A model generated the notes under the pieces. That model was not told where the DNA came from and made no database searches. It saw nothing but the letters and a program-made list of their open reading frames with translations. A stretch of 64,000 nucleotides of DNA, from NCBI GenBank assembly GCA_029204225.1, contig MU832183.1, positions 1 to 64,000 on the forward strand, read 5' to 3'. This DNA is from Diphasiastrum complanatum (taxonomy: Eukaryota > Streptophyta > Lycopodiopsida > Lycopodiales > Lycopodiaceae). The position numbers and the translations under genes are program-made. Each line of letters starts with the position of its first letter. Within the stretch, counting starts at the first letter, position 1. Positions 56,215-64,000 of this stretch are shown one piece after another.

Positions 56215-56420
56215 GGTTGAAGAAGATCCCTAAGCCCAAAGCTGCAAAGCAAGCAAGAGTGTTCTTTCCGGCGCAGCAGGAGAGCGAGCGATGATCGTGA
56301 GCGAAGAGTAAAATAGAGCAGTGATAGAGAAAATTCATGAGTTGCAGATTAAAGAGGACCAAAGAAGGTCAATGGGAGATAGATAGATACATGGCCCCTC
56401 CCCTCCCTTTGGATGAAAAT
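56215..56420 (-). promoter_or_regulatory. TOP3B: TOP3B 5' leader and proximal promoter region
   Basis: Upstream of the ATG the minus strand is rich in pyrimidines (CTCGCTCTCCTGCTGCGCC) and has no clear TATA box, as in many broadly expressed plant genes. The transcription start cannot be fixed from sequence. The Copia-like LTR proposed at 56,794 lies about 580 bases upstream. Confidence 0.4.
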
Positions 56421-56793
56421 GCAATGCTTGTATTTAGGTAATAGATTGGAGAGTGGATCATCATGCAAAGTTTATTCTCTTCTTCTCATTCTTCTTATTT
56501 GATTTAGTCTATGATCTAGATGAGCTCCACAAATCGTGCACTTTATGTAAATGGTAATTTTAGGAAGTAGTTTACTTAAGTCGATCTCGTCTGCAACGTG
56601 TATTTTGATCTCGTGGATGAGTTCCATACATGCTGTGATTTTTATAAATGGTGATCGGTTAGAGGCGGACGCTTGTGAGAAGTAGAGGGAAGTAGCCAGT
56701 TGTATGTGTAGTGAAGAATTTCAGATCATTTAAGATCCAAATCCATAACTTGATCTTTGGTTAGAAAGAGATCAATCCTACCAATGTTGCCAA

Positions 56794-57364
56794 TGTAGAA
56801 AAATCAATATTTATTCAATGAAAGAGATGCAAACTCAATAAGAACCTGATCAAACATCAAACATATGATATGATGAAGTTGTTGTCCGTACAAAAACAGT
56901 AAGCTACTGTATTTCACACGTGGATTCTAAAATAGCATAAAATGAGCATTTTACACACAAGATTGCAAGATATCACAAATATAGTGCACCAATGGATAGA
57001 TGAACCCAAGAGAACTCATGTATAAGCATGAAATGAGATAAGAGAGAGAGAGAGAATGTATCTCTTTCCACGAGTGTACAGCTATATATAACAGATCCAT
57101 GACTCATTAATGAGTTTGGTTTCCCTCCATAACAAAAAAAAACTAGCATTAATGTGAACTAGATTCAGTGTATCCAACATTCAAATTTGAATCTACTAAA
57201 CTCGTGTACTACATTTTCCCACACTTTCTAAAAGTGCTTATTCAAATGCTTTTAGAGTAATATAAATTTGAAAAGTCAGACTCTAAGTCTAATATGGAAA
57301 TTGGCCTCAATTGCCAAATATACAAATATGACCAAAATAGCAGAACTAGTTAAAATTTCTCACA
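56794..57364 (-). mobile_element. Probable 3' LTR of the Copia element
   Basis: On the minus strand it starts TGTGAGAAATTTTAAC, right after the polyprotein stop and the purine tract AGAGGGAG, and ends TTTTTCTACA. It has TATATATAGCTG in its middle followed by a TC-rich leader, as expected for an LTR promoter. About 570 bases. The other LTR would lie beyond the right edge of the window. Confidence 0.55.
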
Positions 57365-57372
57365 CTCCCTCT

Positions 57373-58033
57373 TCAACTAGTTTTAGCATAGACTTTGAGA
57401 ACACTCCAAGTGAAGTCCTTCATAAACAAGTCTTTTCCCAATGCTTTGGTAAAGATATCAACTACACATTCTTTTGAAAAAACATGTTGAAGCTCTACCT
57501 CCTTTGTTATGACTTGTTCCCTCACAAAGTGATATGCCACCTCAATATGCTTGCTCCTAGCATAGTTTTGACCATAGAACTTTGATCCAACTTTAGAATG
57601 ATCTTCATCCTAAGTATAGATCTCTTTTCTAAGGTTCTAAAGTAGCTTCCATAATTGATATAGAGAATAGTGTCCATTTTGGATGCAGCTTCACTATTTC
57701 TTACATCAATTTTACATGTCAAGATGTGAATAGAACATGAAGAACCAAATAGAATATAAATGAGATGATTCCTCCATGCTTCAAACTTTGAACTCTCTGA
57801 AAAATTATAGCAACCAAACAATAAATGTGACTGATAACCATTTGCTTGCATGTAACCTGCAAAAATACATCCAAAACATCTTTTCCAATTGACTCTCCTT
57901 TGATGCTCTTGACTAGCTCCAAATTGTCATCTCTCCTTTCATGTTGTTGAAGCCCTTTGAGATCAACCTCTTGATCTTCCACTTGAACATCAAAGCCATT
58001 GAATTTCTCATTATATGTGAGCCTTGAAGGCAT
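57373..58033 (-). pseudogene. Copia RNase H end and deleted reverse transcriptase
   Basis: The piece 57373-57550 encodes SKHIEVAYHFVREQV, then VELQHVFSKE and VDIFTKALGKDLF, the conserved end of Copia RNase H, and stops at TGA. The 57719-58033 frame (MPSRLTYNEKFNGFDVQVED) belongs to the variable linker. Between them almost the whole reverse transcriptase is missing, so the copy is dead. Confidence 0.7.
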
Positions 58034-58039
58034 TTGTCT

Positions 58040-58495
58040 TTATTTTCTCCTTGGCTTTTGACTTGATGAAGGTCCTTCATCATCACCATCTAAAGTAGGA
58101 TCCATGTCATCACCATCAAGAATATTAGATCCATCCACAACATCATTACTTGAAGACACCTTTGGAATATTTCCCTCATAAAAAATGACATCTCTACCAA
58201 TAATCACCTTACTAGTAGTAGGAATGTAAACCTTGTGGGCTTTACTCACCTCGGTATATCCAACAAATATACCTTTCCTTGAAGATGGATCCTCCTTTGT
58301 CCTATCATCAAGAGTTATATTGACATACCAAGTACATCCAAAAGTTTTAAGAAAGTTGACACTTGGCTTCCTCTTGAATAGCATCTCAAAAGTTCTTTCA
58401 TCCAATATAGCACTCGGCCACCTATTGCATAGAAAGTTAGCACACAACAAAGCTTGATCCCACAACGGTTTTGGAAGATTAGCACCTAACCTCAT
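58040..58495 (-). pseudogene. Copia integrase C-terminal part
   Basis: LPKPLWDQALLCANFLCNRW, then FLKTFGCTWYVNI, RKGIFVGYTEVSKAHKVY and VIIGRDVIFYEG are the standard order for the region after the Copia integrase core, followed by an acidic linker. It begins abruptly at MRLGAN, exactly where the Ty3/gypsy insertion starts. Confidence 0.8.
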
Positions 58496-58523
58496 GGCTT
58501 GGTTTCCCTAGTGGTCTTTACAT

Positions 58524-58535
58524 TGGTATCAGAGC
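58524..58535 (+). promoter_or_regulatory. Primer-binding site of the nested Ty3/gypsy element
   Basis: TGGTATCAGAGC, the initiator-methionine tRNA complement, one base after the LTR end CTTTACA. Confidence 0.85.
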
Positions 58536-61002
58536 CCGGCTAAGATGCGGTCTTGGATGAGATAGAGACAAGTTCTACTTGTGATTGGAAGTGAAACACT
58601 TGGAGTTGCATCCCGGATTGGAGTGCTGATTTCTCATGTGGAGTAATGAAAACAGATTCACAAAATTTTGGTTGCAGCATGCTCTCCAATATTGTGGTAG
58701 AGTGCTCTTCTACAAGGCTGATTTTGGTATTGATGCTGAGAATTTTTGTGACTTCATTCATAATTTTCTATTCTTTGAGGAAGCTTTGAATTATGGTGAA
58801 ACGATCTGCTAATGTAGATCAGGAGGCTTGTTTCTTTGCTAGATTCTGCTTGGTTAAGGATGATTGCATGCTTCAGTCCATAATGTGTTGAATCGTGTCA
58901 TCTCGTTTGGGTTTATAGATTGATTGATGTAAGTCAATTCATCCTGTTAATATGAACAATTAGCATTTTTTGTACATGATTCTGGTGACTGCATGTTGAG
59001 GATAAAGGGATTTATACCCAAAATCCTCCTGTGAAACTGCATGTTGAAAGACATTGATGGATGGCAGTCAAACTTATTTATTGCAGAATAGATAGCTAAG
59101 ATAGTTGGAGTGAGAAATCACCTCCTTGGAAATGCTTTTGTCCTTGCAAAAGTTATGGAAGCATAACAGATGGTCCTAAGAACCGTCTAAGGGTTAAACT
59201 TCTGAAGTGCTGCCAAAGGCGTCAGACAATCATTTGTTGCTTGGAATTGTTCTTTCATACTTTGATTAGCAAACGTCTATGGCATCATGAACTGTAGAAC
59301 ACGCTCTCCTATTGTGGAATTCAGTGGAAGATGTTTTGGATGATAGACCTCCAGCAGAATCTATTTGTGCATCCTTCATATGTTTCCCATGAGAGTGTAG
59401 TCCTGTAATACATGTTTGTGTGATTGATGCATGAGAGGAATTTGAGGCTGGAGCGCAACTGTCTGCAGACTGTTTTCAATTGAGGAAGTGCCATACTGAG
59501 CTGTAGCAAATTGGTTATCCATTGTAGATAGTCGTGAGTGTTGCTAAACTGCTTGAGGGTACTTCTGTGGTGCTACAGAAATGATTCATTCCAACGATGG
59601 TAGCTACGCAATGGAAGTATGGCCTGCAAGGAAGTCGATGGTTGATTCTCTTGCTTGCTAAGAGGAAGCGCGACTAGAGCCAGGTTGCTATTCGGGTTGT
59701 GACAAGGAAGCTGTTCAATTCACTCGTGAGGACTCCCTTGATGCATCTAATCCTGGCAGTTGTGGTGGCCATGAGGACTTTTAAACCCTTATTAGGGTTT
59801 AGAAGGAGGTGGGGGGGGGGGGGGGGGCTGACCCTGTTGATTGCATGTCTCAGTTAGTTCACTGAGTTGTGCATGGCAATAGCCTCGTGGTTGCATTGAT
59901 TTCATTGTCTTTGCAAAAATCAAAGCAATGGCCGATTCGGTGAGGAGATTTAGGGAATCTATCTAAATTGAAAACTGAGAATGGAGTTACCTATTTTCCA
60001 AACTTAATCGGGAGAATCTTTAGAGAATAATTATATTATTCTAATTGCTTATCTATGTGATTGGATCCATGGATTTAGGATCGACAATAAAGTATTGTTT
60101 TTCATGGTACTTATTCTCCAGACAAGTGACCTGTAAGTGGAAATTTGATTTTTTGGTACTGTGTTTTTTATCGGTTTAACTCTGGAGTAGAAATATTTCC
60201 AATTAATTGAGTTAAATGGTATTTTCGGTTCTTCCTTTTGGACTTGGTGGTGCACTGATAGGCTTATCCTAAATGATTCTGATCTTTAGAATTGGGGCAA
60301 ACTGAGCTTTCCAGATACTTGTTAAAGTGAATAAATGGAATAAGGTCATAATTTTTGAGAGGTAGCTCTATATTCGATTAATAAACAAGTGTTCTAAATA
60401 TTGTAAAAGAGTACCCGGATTCAAATTTGATGGATTTTCCATTAGTTTCAGGCAACTTTAATGAAGTAATACTTAAGCTAGAGTAGTCAAAAGGGTAGTA
60501 ACCTAGCATTTACTAGTGTCATAGAAATTTTCGGTGCCTTCGCTGATGAATTTTTTTGGGTAACCGAAAAATCTAAGGGAGGAAGAAAATGAGATACCTG
60601 AGTAGGTAAATGTGATAGTGTTGTGTAATTTGGATTGGTTAATAATCCCTGTATGAAAATTGCATAGCACTGGTTTTTTGAATTCATTAAGTTGAATTTA
60701 TTTTGAATATCTACGGGACCATCAGTTGACCTCTATTTGTTATTCAAAATTGTGACATTGGAACAAAAATTATACTTGGTTCACATTTGTATTGTAAAGA
60801 GCCTTATTTCTAAGAGTTGAAACTCTCGGAAGGTAGGAATTCGGGGATGTTAGTACCAACCGGATGGGTTGTTTATGTGACAGTAAAGCCATGTGCAGAT
60901 TCTTGTTAAATCACAATTTTGTTATTGGATTATTGGGATCCATTAGGAACAAATATGGGGGTACTCCAGTACTTGGTGGAATAGTTATGTGCATATCTAG
61001 TA

Positions 61003-61344
61003 TTGGATCCAGATAAATTTTTTAGATCTTTGGATTATTGGATAATGTGGTTAAAGATCTTCTTAAAGGGATTGAATTCCTTGTACCATTTCGGATATAG
61101 ATATTGGATATCTATTGGTATATACTTCAACCATTTGAATTTTTCCTTTTGGTTTTTGATGAATACACTTGGGTTATTTCAACTGTATATGAACGAGGTT
61201 TCTCGTCCATATCGGGGTCAATGCCTAGTGGTATTCTTAGATGATATTGTCATCTATGGGAAAAAAACTCAAGGAAATGGAGAATTCAATGGCAAAAGGT
61301 ATATATTGGAAATGGTTGAAGATTGGATCCTATGTTGGATATAG
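61003..61344 (+). pseudogene. Ty3/gypsy reverse transcriptase remnant
   Basis: YMNEVSRPYRGQCLVVFLDD with IVIYGKKTQ following: the F/YLDD catalytic motif with the usual preceding MN.VFRPYLG phrase. Upstream the frame degenerates. Confidence 0.7.
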
Positions 61345-62346
61345 GATGGTCAGATAATCTTTTTGATATTCTGATGATTGGATCTAAAAGCAAAGAATTT
61401 TCTTGGACAGAAAACTAATGGTATGGGACATTGGTGATTTCAAAGGGAATTTTTTTGTGCGAGAATGATCTGTAATCCAGTAGTTAGTATTTACATTATT
61501 AGTAGTGCTAATAGTTGAAACCATTGGAAAAACTTGTTTAGGGTATTTGAAGAGGTTATGAGATATAGATCCGGATCCCTCAATGGTATCTCATAAATTT
61601 AAACCCTTAAAAGCTATTTCTCTTTTAATTTAAACCTAGGAATTTCTTAAATATGAGACATTTGGATTGAGATTCATATAATTCCTTCCAGTGTAAAACT
61701 AGGTTCTGAAGGATTGATAAAGTTATATGAACTTATGCTTCCATTTCAGTTTTGTGAATATAGCTCGGAATCAATTGATGTTTTCAACTGATTAAGTGGA
61801 ATTTAGACTTCCTGAACCCAATTGATTATCTCTATTTGATAGTTGATTATAGATTGTAGTCTATAAGTGCTTGTGTGCAAAGTTCAATCTATATCTCCAG
61901 ATTTATAGGAGACAAATAACTTTATTAAGATATAGATAGTTCTTAATTTTTGGTAATGGTTCTAGAAATGGGGCTATTAACTCATTAGAGTAATTGTAGT
62001 ACTCTGGATTGAGTTATAATTGTTTGAAACTTGATGGATCTCCTAGATATTTTAGATGAGTGAATTATGCCAAGAAGCATTATTTTCTGCAAGAAATTGA
62101 AATGGAATTTCTTCAGCTTTTGGATTTGATTTTTGAAATAAGGTAAATCACCCAGTGTTCTATGTAATTGAGATTACATGAAGGTGATGAACTCTTCTTT
62201 TGGATAAGATCAACCCATTTAGAGAAATTATAGCCTAGTGTATCTTTTCTGAATAATGGTTCATGGGTAAGATTTGAAAGCTTAGGAATAGTTTCATGTT
62301 TTCTTTTTCCCTTTCTGAGGACAGGATTCGTTTAAGGGAGGAAGAA

Positions 62347-62826
62347 TGTTACGGCCATATTAAGTTATGGACATGGAATAGTCCTAATATGGTAGACTGG
62401 CCCTCCAGTGTTCGAGATTATTGGTCATGCCTAGATTTAATTCCATGTCGAGGCATGTTGGTGACTAATGACCTTGAGAGGACCCAGACACTCTAGTTGA
62501 GACATATGGAGTAGTGCATGTACGTGTGACAAATATAGACAAGAGGTATGCATGAAGAGCTATGATCTATTTATAGTTGACCTGCATGGGGATTGCATGG
62601 GTTCATGCACATGATCCTACTCTCTATATATTGAGGTAGCGATTATTCCGTTGACGACTTGGTCTAGGTTACCCGTTGAGCTCTTCTCCTCTTGCTATCA
62701 CATGGCATGGCTTGGGGGCTAGATCCAGGAGGATTCTCCAAGAGGGATCTAGGATTGGTTGGGTGGTTCTGTCTCTTTTGTGTTTTCCTATCCTCATCTT
62801 AGGGGTTTTCCCTAGTGGTCTTTACA
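62347..62826 (+). mobile_element. 3' LTR of the nested Ty3/gypsy element
   Basis: 480 bases, TGTTACGGCC to GGTCTTTACA (TG...CA), preceded by the purine tract AAGGGAGGAAGAA. The last 22 bases, including CCCTAGTGGTCTTTACA, are repeated at 58501-58522. Confidence 0.75.
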
Positions 62827-62881
62827 TCCAACCTGGTTAGCAATAACACAAGCACCTAGTTTGAATAGCTTCCATTGTCTT

Positions 62882-63187
62882 TTACCTATTGCAATCAAGA
62901 CATCGAGATGCATCCAACCTCAATGCCTTAGCACACTCACATAGTGTTCTATTTTTTCTCTCGGCCACTCCATTTTGTTGAGGAGTGTATGTGCATGTAA
63001 ATTCTCTCCTAATGCCATTAGTTTCACAAAGCTCTTTCATCCTATTGGAGATGTACTCCCCTCCATTATCACATCTTAATACTTTTATGCTAGTATTAAA
63101 TTGCTCTTTCATAAGAGTTTTGAACTTCACAAAGGACTCAAATACATAACAACAACTTCTTTGTAATAGAAGGTACATAAAAAACAT
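62882..63187 (-). pseudogene. Copia integrase core remnant
   Basis: VLRCDNGGEYISNRMKELC, then FTCTYTPQQNGVAERKNRTL carry the second Asp and the Glu of the DD35E triad; the start (FESFVKFKTLMKEQ) follows a deletion that removed the zinc-binding HHCC part and first Asp. The frame ends soon after CAKALRL, where it meets the Ty3/gypsy insertion side. Confidence 0.8.
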
Positions 63188-63677
63188 TTTCTAGATCTAC
63201 TTTCTTAGATGATCCAAGGCATAATGGAATGGATCCAATTCCTACAATCTCACACTCTTGATCACTTGTTGTAGAGATAAACTCTTTAGATTTATTGTAA
63301 GAAAGTAAGCTAGAAAAGTAGTCCTTTTGGTGAGTCATGTGGGAACTTGCCCCACTATCAATCCACCAAGTGTTTTGATTATATGTTGGTGTTATGGATG
63401 TCATCAAGGATGAGTTGCATTCATCCTCCTCCTTAATCACAAGGTTGCCATGGTTGTCCTTCTCTTGGGCATTCTTCTTCTTGTAACACTCGAATGCAAA
63501 GTGTCCTTTCTTACCACAAAAGAAACACTTTAGCTTCTTCTTGTCCTTCTTGCTCTTGTCTTTGGAGCTTGATCTTCCATCCTTGCTCTCGACCTCCATG
63601 TCTTGGGTCTTCTTCGATGGAAACTTCTTCTTCTTGCCTTTAATTAATAGAAAAGTTAGCTTTTTCATCACTATCAT
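63138..63677 (-). pseudogene. Copia zinc knuckle and protease
   Basis: Lys-rich stretch, then CFFCGKKGHFAFEC (CX2CX4HX4C) and, further on, WWIDSGASSHMT, the aspartic protease active site DSGA, followed by FYVPSITKKLLL, which normally precedes the integrase. One base out of frame with the gag ORF that precedes it, so a frameshift has occurred. Confidence 0.85.
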
Positions 63678-63969
63678 TCAAAGATAAGGAACCAATCCTA
63701 TTTTTGATATGAAGCATTATATTCTCCTCAACTACAATCACATTCTGAAGCTTTTCTATGCTAGGAAGTAGATCTTGAATAGCAAAAGTTTGAACTAGAT
63801 TAGAGTACTCATTCTCTAATCCATTCAAAATGATTTGAACTAACTCATTGTCTTGGACCTTATCACCTATAGAGGACAACTTTCTATTCAAAGATCTGAT
63901 CATAAGAACATAATCTTGGGCACTGTCATTACTTCCTTTCATGCTCTGAAGTATTTGGTTTCTTAGCAT
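63640..63969 (-). pseudogene. Copia gag, partial at window edge
   Basis: MKGSNDSAQDYVLMIRSLNR, VQIILNGLENEYSNLVQTFA and EENIMLHIKNR match the capsid-like gag of plant Copia elements. It continues beyond the right edge. Confidence 0.7.
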
Positions 63970-64000
63970 GAGTATTCTTGAGGTATTATTGGATTCATAA

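Larger units (their letters stand above)
58501..62826 (+). mobile_element. Ty3/gypsy element nested in the Copia element
   Basis: Read on the plus strand: the last 22 bases of a 5' LTR (58501-58522), a primer-binding site TGGTATCAGAGC (58524-58535), about 3.8 kb of decayed interior, a purine tract (62334-62346) and a 3' LTR (62347-62826). The interior shows a reverse transcriptase remnant at 61003-61344 and a long G run at about 59810-59827. It separates two parts of one Copia integrase, so it inserted into that element. Confidence 0.75.

Noticed and set aside
58524-58540. tRNA-like sequence TGGTATCAGAGC as a tRNA gene
   Set aside because: It is the primer-binding site next to an LTR end; no cloverleaf is present.

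Overview
The window looks like nuclear DNA of a land plant with a large, repeat-rich genome. It holds one intact host gene, a plant-type DNA topoisomerase 3-beta with 15 short coding exons (2,613 coding bases) spread over 44.8 kb of the minus strand. The introns are filled with LINEs, LTR retrotransposons, hAT-type short elements and microsatellites. Intron sizes, Ty3/gypsy and Copia remnants and TTTAGGG-type telomere-like words suit a fern or similar plant, but the species assignment is a guess.

Layout. 1-11.4 kb: AT-rich intergenic sequence with decayed repeats, an unrecognised coiled-coil ORF (2.5-3.2 kb) and a probable Helitron-helicase fragment (6.5-6.9 kb). 11.45-56.2 kb: TOP3B on the minus strand. 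Its 8.5-kb intron 8 holds two palindrome-rich elements, a long (TC)n/satellite array with a LINE ORF1 relic, and a pair of GC-rich unknown ORFs. Intron 4 holds telomere-like sequence and hAT transposase relics. Intron 3 (16.5 kb) holds a broken LINE followed by an apparently intact LINE, both antisense to the gene, plus a Ty3/gypsy 3' end. Intron 2 holds a Ty3/gypsy 5' LTR with gag. 56.8-64 kb: a minus-strand Copia element split by a plus-strand Ty3/gypsy element that has lost almost all of its 5' LTR.

The most interesting signals are in the mobile DNA. First, a set of hAT-like non-autonomous elements with 8-bp target duplications and CATAG-like ends: each carries subterminal palindromes of its own word (GTTCCGGAAC, ACGGTTC/GAACCGT, GGGAACGCGTTCCC, GCGAATCAC, CCGGGCGC), so the architecture is shared while the word changes from element to element. 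Second, the intact LINE has ORF1 and ORF2 in one frame separated by a single TAG in the context CAA-TAG-GAA-CTA, and ORF2 has no usable AUG before its endonuclease motifs. Third, a conserved short module plus (TC)n sits in front of three quite different tandem-repeat blocks that belong to LINE copies.

TOP3B itself appears functional: every junction is GT-AG, all phases agree, and the TOPRIM, active-site tyrosine, zinc-finger and RGG-box features are present. The mobile elements stay in introns or flanks.
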